Shown: one piece after another, positions 7,597 through 15,869 of the stretch
Position numbering within the stretch: the stretch's first letter is position 1
How the letters are laid out: each line of letters opens with the position of its first letter
Source: JBEIJQ01 sp040380145
Lineage (GTDB): Bacteria > Bacteroidota > Bacteroidia > Chitinophagales > Saprospiraceae
DNA length: 24,384 bases
Direction of reading: 5' to 3'
Assembly: GCA_040380145.1 (NCBI GenBank)
Contig: JBEIJQ010000025.1
Span: forward strand, 1 to 24,384
Notes under the pieces: generated by a model
Seen by the model: only the letters and a program-made list of their open reading frames with translations
The model's database searches: none
Told to the model about the DNA's origin: nothing
Made by a program: the position numbers and the translations under genes

Positions 7597-8826
7597 TCAG
7601 TGTTCGGTCCAATTCACGGAATCGAGGTCTATGCCGCTTTTGTACATTTCCCAGATGGGCGAGAGGTCGCGCATGTGGTTGACGCCTTTGGACACGGCCT
7701 CGATGGCGAAGTCCACATCGTCTTCTTTGGTGAAGCGTCCGAGGGAGAACCGGATCGAGGAGTGTGCCAGATCGTCGCCCAGCCCAAGGGCCTTGAGCAC
7801 ATAGGAGGGCTCGAGGGAGGCCGAGGTGCAGGCGGAACCGGAGGAAACGGCGATGTTCTGGTTGAAGGTCATCATCAGTCCTTCACCCTCGACATGTTTG
7901 AAGGAAATGTTGGTCACATGCGGCATGCGGTTGCCCACATCGCCGTTGATGACCACCTCTTCCATTTGGCAAAGGGCTTTTTCGAGTTTGTCGCGCAGGA
8001 TGCGGAGCCGTTCGGTGTCTTGGGCCATTTCGAGGCGCGCCAGTTCAGCGGCTTTGCCGAAGCCCACGATGCCGGGCACATTGAGGGTGCCGGAGCGCAT
8101 GCCGCGTTCGTGACCGCCGCCGTCCATTTGGGCGGTGACCTTCACGCGCGGGTTTTTGCGGCGCACATACAGGGCGCCGACTCCTTTGGGGCCGTACATT
8201 TTGTGGCCCGTGAAAGACATGAGGTGGATTCCGTCGGCTTCCACGTCCACGGGGATCTTGCCGACGGCTTGGGTGGCGTCGGAGTGGAAAAGCACGCCGT
8301 GGCGGGCGCAGATCTCGGAGATTTGGCGCACCGGCATGATGTTGCCTACTTCGTTGTTGGCGTACATCACCGAAACGAGGACGGTGGTCGGTCTGATGGC
8401 CGCTTCGAGTTCGGCCAAGTCGAGGCGGCCTTTGCCGTCCACCTTCAGGTAGGTGACTTCCCCGCCGTGTTTTTCGAGGTTTTTGCAGGCGTCGAGCACG
8501 GCTTTGTGCTCGGTTTCCACGGTGATGACATGGTTGCCCTTTTTGGCGTACATCTCGAAGACGCCCTTGATGGCGAGGTTGTTGGATTCCGTCGCCCCAG
8601 AGGTGAAGATGATCTCTTTGGGGTCGGCGTTGATCAGGGCGGCGATGCGCTCGCGGGCCGTGTCCACCGCATCTTCGGCCACCCAGCCGTAAGGATGGCT
8701 CCTGCTGGCGGCGTTGCCGGGGTGCTCGTAAAAATAGGGCACCATCGCCTCTACCACGCGGGGATCGCAAGGGGTGGTGGAATTGTTGTCCAAATAAATC
8801 AGTCTCGAACCGGGCTGGACGCTCAT
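7597..8826 (-). CDS. iscS: Cysteine desulfurase, IscS/NifS class I
   Basis: This is a 409-residue PLP enzyme that removes sulfur from L-cysteine, giving alanine and a protein persulfide for Fe-S clusters and tRNA thiolation. The PLP lysine is K209 in SFTGHKMYGPKG, the ring-stacking histidine is H107 in ETEHKAV, and the persulfide cysteine is C333 in SSGSACTSAS. The loop around that cysteine is of the long, class I (IscS-like) type. Length matches IscS (about 404 residues). It is followed by iscA. Its upstream region contains two palindromes (8850-8862 and 8895-8911) that could be regulator sites. Confidence 0.95.
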   Translation of the reverse strand: MSVQPGSRLIYLDNNSTTPCDPRVVEAMVPYFYEHPGNAASRSHPYGWVAEDAVDTARERIAALINADPKEIIFTSGATESNNLAIKGVFEMYAKKGNHVITVETEHKAVLDACKNLEKHGGEVTYLKVDGKGRLDLAELEAAIRPTTVLVSVMYANNEVGNIMPVRQISEICARHGVLFHSDATQAVGKIPVDVEADGIHLMSFTGHKMYGPKGVGALYVRRKNPRVKVTAQMDGGGHERGMRSGTLNVPGIVGFGKAAELARLEMAQDTERLRILRDKLEKALCQMEEVVINGDVGNRMPHVTNISFKHVEGEGLMMTFNQNIAVSSGSACTSASLEPSYVLKALGLGDDLAHSSIRFSLGRFTKEDDVDFAIEAVSKGVNHMRDLSPIWEMYKSGIDLDSVNWTEH

Positions 8827-8849
8827 GGAAGTAGGGGCTTGAACTTGTT

Positions 8850-8862
8850 TAGAATAATTCTA
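8850..8862. promoter_or_regulatory. Fur-family-like palindrome upstream of iscS
   Basis: TAGAATAATTCTA is a perfect 6-1-6 palindrome, starting 24 bases before the iscS start codon. Read as 7-1-7 (TTAGAAT-A-ATTCTAT) it has the geometry of PerR/Fur/Zur-type boxes, with one mismatch. A site here would overlap the promoter or start of an iscS transcript. Identity of the regulator is inference. Confidence 0.35.
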
Positions 8863-8894
8863 TGCAACGAGTAGAACACCTGCCGTCGCAAATG

Positions 8895-8911
8895 GTTCAC
8901 CGAAAGTGAAC
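8895..8911. promoter_or_regulatory. Second palindrome upstream of iscS
   Basis: GTTCAC (8895-8900) and GTGAAC (8906-8911) form a perfect inverted repeat with a CGAAA spacer. It could be an operator or a weak six-pair hairpin in RNA. It lies between the longer hairpin at 8930-8959 and the iscS start. Confidence 0.3.
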
Positions 8912-8929
8912 GGGGCGGCAAAATACGAA

Positions 8930-8959
8930 CGATCCAAGTGCCGTGCGGCACTTGGATCG
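8930..8959 (-). terminator. Strong hairpin after the three-gene minus-strand unit
   Basis: CGATCCAAGTGCCG (8930-8943) is exactly complementary to 8946-8959, giving about 13 pairs around a tiny loop. On the minus strand it is followed by GTTCGTATTTTGC, a poor T-run. It sits between the uncharacterised gene ending at 9012 and iscS starting at 8826, so it most likely separates those two transcription units. The weak T-run leaves termination uncertain. Confidence 0.5.
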
Positions 8960-9011
8960 GGGAAAAAATACACAAACTACTCGACTTGTATTGCCTTACA
9001 GTCTTTTGAAG

Positions 9012-9401
9012 TCAAAAGATGCCTTCACTGTCTTGTTCAAAAGTTCGGTTGTGGAACAGCTCTGCCTCGCGGTTGAGCTGGCTGAGGGATTGTTGGTCGG
9101 TGGCGATGGTCTGCAGCCACGCGTTGTTTTTTTTGCGCAGCACCTGCACGCTGAGCCCATAGCGTTCGAAGAACAGTTCTTCGAGGTTGCCGGCGTGTAT
9201 ATGGCCGTTGATGGCGATGTTTTCCGTGTGGTGCACGGAGCGCACCTCGCCGATTTTTTTGGACGGTTCCAGCTGTTCGCGGCGGGGCGACCCTTCTCCC
9301 TGTCGGTGGGGTTCGGCATAGAACGCCAACTGGAGGTAGGGGAACTTGCGGTTGAACTCGGACCGGATGTCGTCCAAGAAGCGATCGTCGGAAATCAGCA
9401 T
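9012..9401 (-). CDS. Uncharacterised conserved Bacteroidota protein
   Basis: This is a 129-residue soluble protein with no signal peptide or membrane segment. I recognise the general type (small conserved Bacteroidota proteins beginning MLI-DD and containing a RYGLSVQVLRK segment and a W-LQT motif) but no function is known to me. Features are a histidine-rich stretch (SVHHTENIAINGHIHAG, about residues 55-71) and an alternating beta-strand pattern. It follows the CBS-pair gene after 54 bases on the same strand, so co-transcription is likely. A small inverted repeat (9003-9018) overlaps its stop codon. Confidence 0.75.
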   Translation of the reverse strand: MLISDDRFLDDIRSEFNRKFPYLQLAFYAEPHRQGEGSPRREQLEPSKKIGEVRSVHHTENIAINGHIHAGNLEELFFERYGLSVQVLRKKNNAWLQTIATDQQSLSQLNREAELFHNRTFEQDSEGIF

Positions 9402-9455
9402 GGGGGGCGGGATGCTTGCGGAAAAAGGGTGCAGAGTCTCTTTACATGAGTCCGA

Positions 9456-9896
9456 TCATTCAAAGATCGTCTTCGTATTGGGATAGGCCTGGTGAAGGGC
9501 GTAATTGATGATGTCGAAAGTGGTGACCAAGCCGACCAGTTCGCCGTCCTTGACCACGGGCACGGCGTGGAATCGGTTGCTGAGGAGCACCTCGGCGGCC
9601 GTGCCGATCTGGTCTTCGGGCTCGATCTTGGCCAACCGAGTGGTCATCACTTCCTCGACGCGGTGCTTGGCAAAAACATCGTCTTCGACCGGCATCGCCT
9701 CCAAGGGACTGTGGCGGATCAAGAGAAAATCTGATTTGCTCACCATCCCCACCAGTTCTTTGTAGCGGACCACGGGAATGTGGTGGAAATGGTGTTTTTC
9801 GAACAGTTCCTTTACCGCGGTGAGGGGATCGGAAGGGGCCACCGCGTGCAGCTTGGTGGTCATGATGGTGGAAACGGGATCGTGCATGGAAGCCAT
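9456..9896 (-). CDS. CBS-domain pair protein
   Basis: This is a 146-residue protein made of two CBS domains (about residues 5-60 and 80-138) and little else. Each has the expected HHIPVV or HAVPVV strand followed by ELVGMVSKSD or ELVGLVTTFD. Such stand-alone Bateman modules bind adenine nucleotides and often act as energy sensors; the ligand and partner are unknown here. An alternative ATG lies three codons in (9887). It is preceded by a coiled-coil protein gene (39 bases away) and followed by an uncharacterised gene, suggesting one operon. Confidence 0.9.
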   Translation of the reverse strand: MASMHDPVSTIMTTKLHAVAPSDPLTAVKELFEKHHFHHIPVVRYKELVGMVSKSDFLLIRHSPLEAMPVEDDVFAKHRVEEVMTTRLAKIEPEDQIGTAAEVLLSNRFHAVPVVKDGELVGLVTTFDIINYALHQAYPNTKTIFE

Positions 9897-9935
9897 AGGG
9901 GTCGTTGTTTAGTGTGTGGGGAATGGGGATGTTTT

Positions 9936-10325
9936 TTACATCCACTTGGACATGAAGCGCATGAAATCGGCCTTGATGCCGCTGTAGCGCTTGCGGTAAT
10001 TTTCCATGTCCTCGCGCAGCGCCACTTGGTCTTCCATGCGCACGCGGTTGGAGGCCACGGGATGTTCTTGGGAAAAGTGCGCCAGATCGGCGTCCGCTTC
10101 ACGGACTTTCTTGGTCATGATGTCGGCCGATTCGTTTTGGCGGATGAACTGGTTCTGGAAATGTTCCAATTCGGCCAACACTTCTTTGTCGGTGTACTTC
10201 GAAACCAGTTCTTCCAAGCGGTGCTCGAAGATGCCGAGCTCGTCTTTGACGAACTTCAGTTCGTTGTTCCATACGCGCAGCTCGAAGTGCAGGTCGGCGA
10301 TATGGACGGTCGTTTGGTGGGACAT
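9936..10325 (-). CDS. Conserved hypothetical coiled-coil protein
   Basis: This is a 129-residue, highly charged and almost wholly helical protein. It begins MSHQTTVHIADLHFELRVWNNEL and contains heptad-like stretches such as KDELGIFEHRLEELV. There are no membrane segments or catalytic motifs. I recognise it only as a conserved Bacteroidota type of unknown function. The start at 10325 was chosen because it follows a -7 box match at 10391-10398 and opens the conserved sequence; the in-frame start at 10391 would begin inside that box. It is the first gene of a probable three-gene unit with the CBS protein and the gene at 9012-9401. Confidence 0.75.
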   Translation of the reverse strand: MSHQTTVHIADLHFELRVWNNELKFVKDELGIFEHRLEELVSKYTDKEVLAELEHFQNQFIRQNESADIMTKKVREADADLAHFSQEHPVASNRVRMEDQVALREDMENYRKRYSGIKADFMRFMSKWM

Positions 10326-10390
10326 GGCAAAAAATCGGATTGGGGTTCGCAATTCCCGCACGGAGAAGCGGCGGGCTGTTTTTGATGACA

Positions 10391-10398
10391 CAAAATTA
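10391..10398 (-). promoter_or_regulatory. Candidate -7 box for the coiled-coil/CBS unit
   Basis: CAAAATTA on the + strand reads TAATTTTG on the minus strand, matching TAnnTTTG. It lies about 65 bases before the start at 10325. The usual -33 position falls at the terminator hairpin at 10398-10422 and no TTTG is evident there. Confidence 0.4.
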
Positions 10399-10422
10399 TA
10401 AGCCCCGCAGGGCGGGGCTTAT
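10398..10422 (-). terminator. Terminator hairpin after the NatB-like permease gene
   Basis: ATAAGCCCCGC (10398-10408) pairs perfectly with GCGGGGCTTAT (10412-10422), an 11-bp GC-rich stem with a 3-base loop. On the minus strand it is followed by AATTTTG. It lies about 50 bases after the permease stop at 10471 and before the next minus-strand gene, the right place for a terminator. Confidence 0.65.
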
Positions 10423-10470
10423 GACTTTGGTCAGCGGACCGGATGATCTTTTGCGGAGCGGGTTCTGGGG

Positions 10471-11796
10471 TCAATCCCTATACCAGAGCCATTTCCAGAG
10501 TTCCTTGAAGGTCACTTTTTTTCCGTACATCAGCACGCCCACGCGGTAGATGCGCCCGGAAAACCACACGAAAAACACGCAGGAGGCGTACAGGAGCACC
10601 ACCGAAAGCACCAGCTGCCACCACGGTGGATCGAATCCGAGCCGGGCGGTCATCACGATGGGCGAGAAAAGGGGGAAAAGGGATGCCCACAGGGCCATCG
10701 AACTGTTGGGGTTGCTGAGCACGGAGATGCCGATGTAAAAAGACAGCAATACGGGCAACGTGACGGGCAGGGTGAGCGCTTGGCTGTCGTTCTGGTCGTC
10801 GCCCATGGCCGCGCCGAGGGCGGCGAAAAGGGATGCGTACAGCACATATCCGCCGAGGAAAAACAGGATGAACTGCACGATGCGGAGCGGGTAATTGATG
10901 CGGCCGAGGGCCTCGCTCACATCCGATACCATGGCCTCGACGGTGGCCGGATCCACTTCCGGACCGGTTGTGGGCATGTTCTGCTGGGCTTCCATCAATT
11001 GCCCGCCCACGAGGAGCAGCGCCAAAAAGTAGAGCACCGGCAGGAGGATCGCCCAGATCAGGAACTGTGTGAGGCCCACGGCCCCGACGCCGATGATCTT
11101 GCCCATCATCAACTGGAAGGGGCGGACGGAAGAAACCATTACTTCCATGATACGGTTGTTTTTTTCCTCCATCACGGAGCGCATCACCATGCTGCCATAA
11201 ATGAAAATGACCAGATAGATGAGCGTGCCCATCACCCCGCCGAGCAACATCCCTTCGATGGAACTGGCCGAATCGGCCTTGCGGAGGTTCTGCTCGCGCA
11301 CCGACACGCGGGTGCTGAACTTGTCCACGATGCTTTTGTCGTATCCCGAAAGGGAGATCTTCACGTCGCGCAGGTATTCGGCCAGTCTCGTTTCCAGATC
11401 GTCGAGCGAGGCCTGTCCGAGGCTTTTGTCGGAAAGGCACTGGTAGTCGATGGTGGCCTGGCGGAGGAAAAAATCCGTTCCCGCTTGGAATTTGGGCAGG
11501 TACAGCACGCCGTCGAAGCCTTTTTCCCGATAGGAACTTTTGAGCGTTTCCAGCGCGGAAACGGTGTCGAGCTCGAAATCGATGTATTCGGCGTCGGCGA
11601 GGTTTTTATGCAGGTAAAAGCGGTTGTCGTCCACCACCAGCAGGCGCAGTTTTTCGCGCCCGGCCGACATGATGAAGCCCACGGCCACGATGAAGAACAC
11701 GAACGCCACCGGCGAGAGCAGGGTGGTGAGGATGAAGGAGCGTTTCTGCACGCGGGTCAGGTATTCCCGCTGGATGATGAGCCACAGTTTATGCAT
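10471..11796 (-). CDS. ABC-2 type transporter permease, NatB-like
   Basis: This is a 441-residue inner-membrane protein. It has one membrane segment near the N-terminus (about 22-44), a large extracytoplasmic domain (about 45-185), and then about five or six segments in the C-terminal half. EEKNNRIMEVMVSSVRPFQLMMGK is the typical ABC-2 coupling region after the second segment. This layout is that of NatB-type permeases (COG1668), which with a NatA ATPase export sodium or other small molecules; the substrate here is unknown. Its start overlaps the end of the ATPase gene by 8 bases, so the two are translationally coupled and form one exporter. A terminator follows. Confidence 0.88.
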   Translation of the reverse strand: MHKLWLIIQREYLTRVQKRSFILTTLLSPVAFVFFIVAVGFIMSAGREKLRLLVVDDNRFYLHKNLADAEYIDFELDTVSALETLKSSYREKGFDGVLYLPKFQAGTDFFLRQATIDYQCLSDKSLGQASLDDLETRLAEYLRDVKISLSGYDKSIVDKFSTRVSVREQNLRKADSASSIEGMLLGGVMGTLIYLVIFIYGSMVMRSVMEEKNNRIMEVMVSSVRPFQLMMGKIIGVGAVGLTQFLIWAILLPVLYFLALLLVGGQLMEAQQNMPTTGPEVDPATVEAMVSDVSEALGRINYPLRIVQFILFFLGGYVLYASLFAALGAAMGDDQNDSQALTLPVTLPVLLSFYIGISVLSNPNSSMALWASLFPLFSPIVMTARLGFDPPWWQLVLSVVLLYASCVFFVWFSGRIYRVGVLMYGKKVTFKELWKWLWYRD

Positions 11797-12694
11797 GGGA
11801 GTCTTCGGCTACGAGGCGGATGAAAATGTCGTTCATGGAAGGAAGGATCTCGCGGAAGCCCACGAGGCGCACTCCGCTGTCGAGCAGGGCGCGCACCACG
11901 CCGTTGGAGGTCTGCCCCTCCGACAGGCGGAAAACGGCACGCCCCTCGCTGGCCCGCACATCGAGGCAGCGGTCGAAAAAACCGGAGGGCAGCTCGCCCT
12001 CGTATTCCACCTCAAAGATGTTTTCCTTGAAACGCTGCTTGATGTTTTTGACCGGACCGTCGAGGATGTTGGTGCCCTTGTTGATGAGCACGATCTCGTC
12101 GCACATTTCTTCGACCTGTTCCATCCGGTGGGTCGAAAAAAGGATGGTGACGCCTTGGCGGTGGAGTTGCAGGATCTCTTCCTTGAGCAGGTTGGAGTTG
12201 ACGGGGTCGAGGCCGGAAAACGGCTCGTCGAGGATCAACAGATCGGGGCCGTGCAGGACGGTCGAAATGAACTGCACCTTTTGCTGCTGGCCTTTCGAGA
12301 GTTCTTCCACCTTTTTGTCTTTCCAGCCCGTGATGTCGAACTTCGCGAACCATTCGTCGAGCGACTTTTGGGCCGCTTCTTTTTTCATGCCCTTGAGCTG
12401 GGCCAGATAGAGCAGCATTTCGCCGACCTTCATTTTTTTGTACAGCCCGCGCTCTTCGGGCATGTAGCCGATGCGTTCGGGGTGGGCACTGTTGAGGGGT
12501 TGGCCGTCGAACAGGATGCGGCCCTCGTCGGGGCGGGTGATGGCGGTGATCATCCGGATGAGGGAAGTCTTGCCGGCCCCGTTGGGGCCCAAAAGGCCGA
12601 AAATTTTGCCCTTCGGGATCTTCAGGCAAAGGCGGTTGACGGCCACTTGGCTGCCGTATGTTTTCAAAACATTCTGGATCTCTATGATGTCCAT
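11789..12694 (-). CDS. ABC transporter ATP-binding protein, NatA-like
   Basis: This is a 301-residue ATPase. Walker A is GPNGAGKT (residues 36-43), the signature is LSKGQ (132-136), Walker B is LLILDE (152-157) and the switch histidine is H189. After the ATPase core a C-terminal extension (about 215-301) resembles the DUF4162 region common in NatA-like subunits. It powers the permease encoded directly downstream, with an 8-base overlap. The start at 12694 (MDIIEIQNV) is the usual family start; the in-frame ATG at 12802 would add 36 non-conserved residues and lie upstream of a -7 box match at 12760-12767. Confidence 0.92.
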   Translation of the reverse strand: MDIIEIQNVLKTYGSQVAVNRLCLKIPKGKIFGLLGPNGAGKTSLIRMITAITRPDEGRILFDGQPLNSAHPERIGYMPEERGLYKKMKVGEMLLYLAQLKGMKKEAAQKSLDEWFAKFDITGWKDKKVEELSKGQQQKVQFISTVLHGPDLLILDEPFSGLDPVNSNLLKEEILQLHRQGVTILFSTHRMEQVEEMCDEIVLINKGTNILDGPVKNIKQRFKENIFEVEYEGELPSGFFDRCLDVRASEGRAVFRLSEGQTSNGVVRALLDSGVRLVGFREILPSMNDIFIRLVAEDSHA

Positions 12695-12759
12695 ATCGTT
12701 CGGAGTAAGTGCGGAGCTGGTTGTGTGCCCGTGGGGCGGGTTGTGTGTGCAAAAGAAGA

Positions 12760-12767
12760 CAAAAATA
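12760..12767 (-). promoter_or_regulatory. Candidate -7 box for the NatAB-like operon
   Basis: CAAAAATA on the + strand reads TATTTTTG on the minus strand, a match to TAnnTTTG, about 65 bases before the ATPase start codon. No good -33 element is visible at the expected distance. Confidence 0.4.
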
Positions 12768-12880
12768 TGACAGGCGCCCGCTTTTTTCGGAATTTTGCCC
12801 AATCACACTCGCCGTTTCGCCGAAAGTGCGGGCACCACACCGGCTTTTTTTCTTTTTTTTCCGTAAAAAAACCGCATCTA

Positions 12881-15082
12881 ATGGACTTTCCGGGCATTTT
12901 GCTGTTGCGCACCGCCGCGTGCGCCGTTTTGCTGGCCTTTTTGTGTCCGGCGCCGTTGGCCGCCCAAGCGTTGCGGATCGCGCGGGCCACGGGCGAGATC
13001 CGTTTGGACGGGGTGCCCGACGAGGCGGCCTGGCAGGATGCCGAACCGGCCACGGCTTTTCATCAGAATTTTCCGGCCGACAGCGTGGTCGCGGCCTCCC
13101 GTACCGAAGTGCGGCTGGCCTACGACGAGCGTTTCCTGTACCTGTCGGCGGTGTGCCGCGACAGTTTGTCGGGGCCTTATGTGATGCAATCGCTCAAGCG
13201 CGATTTTTCCTTTCCGGTCAACGACGGTTTCGCGGTGTTTCTCGATGCTTTCAACGACCGCACCACGGGGCTTAATTTCACCCTCAACCCTTGGGGCGTG
13301 CAGCGGGAGGGCCTGCTCAACGACGGCGGGCAGTTCGGAGTCACCACCAGTTGGGACGGCAAGTGGTTTGGCGAGGCCAAGCGCTTCGGCGACCGCTGGA
13401 CGCTGGAAATGGCGATTCCGTTCAAGACCCTGCGCTTCAAGAGCGGCCTCGGGGTGTGGCGGATCAATTTCGCGCGCAACGACCTCAAGCGCAACGAGAT
13501 GTCCACCTGGGTGCGGGTGCCGCGCAATTTCAATGTGGCGAATCTGGCCTTCACGGGCGAGCTGCACTGGGATGTGCCGCCGCGCAAACAGGGCCGCAAT
13601 GTGGCGCTGATCCCCTACCTGCAGGGCAGCGCGAGCCGCGACCATCTGGCCGGCACGCCCGAAAAATGGCGCGCCAACGCCGGTCTCGACGCCAAGGTGG
13701 CCCTCACCTCGGCCCTCAACCTCGATCTGACCGTCAACCCCGATTTTTCACAGGTGGATGTGGACCAACAGCAGCTGAACATCGACCGTTTCGAGCTTTT
13801 TTTCCCCGAAAGGAGGATTTTTTTCTTGGAAAACAGCGACTTGTTCTCTTCGCTCGGAAAAGACGACATCCGGCCTTTCTTTTCGAGGCGCATCGGTCTC
13901 AACGCGCCGATCTTGGGCGGCGTGCGGCTCAGCGGCAAGCTCACGCCCCAATGGCGGGTCGGCGCGCTCACGATGCAGACGGAAGGGATTTCCGGCGGAC
14001 CGGGCAGCCAAAACCACACGGCCCTCGTGCTGGAACGGCAGGTGCTGGCCCGCTCCACGGCCACGGTGTTCGCGCTCAATCGACAGGGTTTCCAAGGATT
14101 TTCGTGGGACGGCGACGACTTCAACCGCTTGGCCGGGGCAGAGTTCAACTACCGCACGCCCAACGGCCGCGTCACTTCCAAGGCTTTTTTTCACCACGCT
14201 TGGACGGCGTCCGGCAGTGGCTTCGCCGCCGGGTTGACCAACAGTTACGAGGACACGCGCTGGTCGCTGGCCGCCAACATCGAATACCTGAGCAGCGGGT
14301 TTCGCGCCGATATGGGCTTCACGCCCCGCCTGTTCGTGCCCGATGCCGTGACCGGACAACTTCAAGCGGTGGCCTACGGACGGTTTTTCGCCAACGCCAA
14401 AAGGCGCTTTTTCTTCGCTCGCCGGCCCGGGCAGCGGCTGGATTTCTGGCAGCCCGAACTGGAGGCCGGCCTGCTGGGCGACGGCGGACTCGGCTACATG
14501 GAGCACCGCCTCGCCGCGGCCGCCAAGTTGCAGTGGCTCAACACCGCTTCCATCCGCGCGCTGGCCGTTCAGGAAACTCCTCGCCTGTACCGCCCGTTCC
14601 TGCTCACCGGCCTTGATTCGGCCCTGGCCCCGGGCCGCTATGCGTTCGCCTACGGACAGTTGGAATGGATCAGCAACAAGCGCCGCCCCTTGTTTTGGGA
14701 GGCCCGCATCAGTTATGGCGGCTACTATTCGGGGCAGCGTCTCGGACTGAACGGGCTGGTCAATTGGCGCCGACAGCCCTGGGGCGTGTTCGGACTGGAT
14801 TTTTCCCAGCAGTGGATCTGGATGCCCGAGGGCTTCGGACGGACCTCTCTGACGCTGATCGGGCCGCGGTTCGAACTGGCTTTCGCGCGCAACCTGTTTT
14901 TGACCACCTATTTCCAGTACAACACCCAGACCCGCAACGTCAATCTGAACGCCCGTCTGTGGTGGCGTTTCGCGCCGATGTCGGACCTGTTTTTGGTCTA
15001 TACCGACAATGCCGAGACCGGCTCGTTCGCGACCAAAAACCGCGGCATCGTGCTGAAGGTCAATTACTGGTTTACGCTGTGA
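12881..15082 (+). CDS. DUF5916 outer-membrane protein with N-terminal CBM9-like domain
   Basis: This is a 733-residue exported protein. A signal peptide (about residues 1-30, ending near LAAQA) is followed by a carbohydrate-binding family 9-like domain (about 35-215, starting at ATGEIRLDGVPDEAAWQDA). The DUF5916 region follows, with NPDFSQVDVDQQQLN and ERRIFFLENSDLF as its most typical stretches. The C-terminal part is rich in alternating beta-strands and ends in an aromatic residue pattern (VNYWFTL) like an outer-membrane barrel. These proteins are common in Bacteroidota; their function is unknown, and the family is linked to polymer use only by the binding domain. The start at 12881 gives the signal peptide; the frame stays open far upstream but only because it is antisense to the ABC genes. 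It converges on the exporter ATPase gene with a 10-base gap. Confidence 0.88.
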   Translation: MDFPGILLLRTAACAVLLAFLCPAPLAAQALRIARATGEIRLDGVPDEAAWQDAEPATAFHQNFPADSVVAASRTEVRLAYDERFLYLSAVCRDSLSGPYVMQSLKRDFSFPVNDGFAVFLDAFNDRTTGLNFTLNPWGVQREGLLNDGGQFGVTTSWDGKWFGEAKRFGDRWTLEMAIPFKTLRFKSGLGVWRINFARNDLKRNEMSTWVRVPRNFNVANLAFTGELHWDVPPRKQGRNVALIPYLQGSASRDHLAGTPEKWRANAGLDAKVALTSALNLDLTVNPDFSQVDVDQQQLNIDRFELFFPERRIFFLENSDLFSSLGKDDIRPFFSRRIGLNAPILGGVRLSGKLTPQWRVGALTMQTEGISGGPGSQNHTALVLERQVLARSTATVFALNRQGFQGFSWDGDDFNRLAGAEFNYRTPNGRVTSKAFFHHAWTASGSGFAAGLTNSYEDTRWSLAANIEYLSSGFRADMGFTPRLFVPDAVTGQLQAVAYGRFFANAKRRFFFARRPGQRLDFWQPELEAGLLGDGGLGYMEHRLAAAAKLQWLNTASIRALAVQETPRLYRPFLLTGLDSALAPGRYAFAYGQLEWISNKRRPLFWEARISYGGYYSGQRLGLNGLVNWRRQPWGVFGLDFSQQWIWMPEGFGRTSLTLIGPRFELAFARNLFLTTYFQYNTQTRNVNLNARLWWRFAPMSDLFLVYTDNAETGSFATKNRGIVLKVNYWFTL

Positions 15083-15092
15083 AGAGCCATTT

Positions 15093-15833
15093 TCAGCCCA
15101 AATCCTTGCGGACGGCCCGGCGGGCGAGGCGGTAGAAGACCTCGTCCATGTTGTCGGCTTGGTGGCGGGCCTTCATCTCCGCGGGAGGGGCCAGGTCGGC
15201 CACGGCGCCGTCCACGAGGATGCACACCCGGTGGCAGTATTCTGCCTCGTCCATGTAGTGGGTGGTGACGAAGACGGTGATGCCTTGGTCGGCGGCTTCG
15301 TAGATCATGTCCCAAAACGAGCGGCGGGTGATCGGGTCCACCCCGCCGGTGGGTTCGTCGAGGAAAACGACTTTGGGACGGTGCAGGATGGCGGCCGAAA
15401 AGGCGATTTTCTGTTTCCAGCCCAGGGGCAGAGAGCCGACGAGGGTGTTTTTTTCGGCGGCCAATCCCAGCCGGTCGGTGAGGGCGGCGATTTTGGTGTC
15501 CAGTTCGCGGCGGCCGAGGCCGTAGATGCCGCCGTAAAAACGCAGGTTTTCGCGGACGGTGAGCGTATCGTACAGCGAGAATTTTTGGCTCATGTAGCCG
15601 ATGTTCCGCTTGACCGCCTCGGTTTCCCGGGCGATGTCGTGGCCGGCCACCCGCGCCGTGCCGGAGGTGGGCACGAGCAGCCCGCATAGCATCCGCATCG
15701 CGGTGGTCTTGCCCGCCCCGTTGGCCCCCAGGAAGCCGAAGATCTCGCCCGCGCGCACTTCGAAACTGATCGCGTCCACCGCGGTGAAATCGCCGAATTT
15801 TTTGGTCAGCCGATCAACGGAAATGACGTCCAT
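15093..15833 (-). CDS. ABC exporter ATP-binding protein, equivalent to the second half of YbhF
   Basis: This is a 246-residue ATPase. Walker A is GANGAGKTT (residues 36-44), Walker B is VVFLDE (155-160) and the switch histidine is H192. The signature motif is LPLGW (135-139) instead of LSGGQ, as in the C-terminal ATPase of E. coli YbhF-type proteins. It is the last gene of the five-gene exporter and starts 36 bases after its partner ATPase. I infer that the two form a heterodimer that together replaces the fused YbhF. See the finding on the composite ATP sites. Confidence 0.92.
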   Translation of the reverse strand: MDVISVDRLTKKFGDFTAVDAISFEVRAGEIFGFLGANGAGKTTAMRMLCGLLVPTSGTARVAGHDIARETEAVKRNIGYMSQKFSLYDTLTVRENLRFYGGIYGLGRRELDTKIAALTDRLGLAAEKNTLVGSLPLGWKQKIAFSAAILHRPKVVFLDEPTGGVDPITRRSFWDMIYEAADQGITVFVTTHYMDEAEYCHRVCILVDGAVADLAPPAEMKARHQADNMDEVFYRLARRAVRKDLG

Positions 15834-15869
15834 GGAGATTTTTTTGGGAAAAAAGAGGAAGAAAAGGGC

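Noticed and set aside
9003..9018. Palindrome CTTTTGA-AG-TCAAAAG at the end of the uncharacterised gene
   Set aside because: Short, AT-rich and overlapping a stop codon; likely chance.
11624..12880. In-frame extension upstream of the DUF5916 gene
   Set aside because: It is antisense to the NatA-like ATPase gene, and a clean signal peptide begins at 12881.
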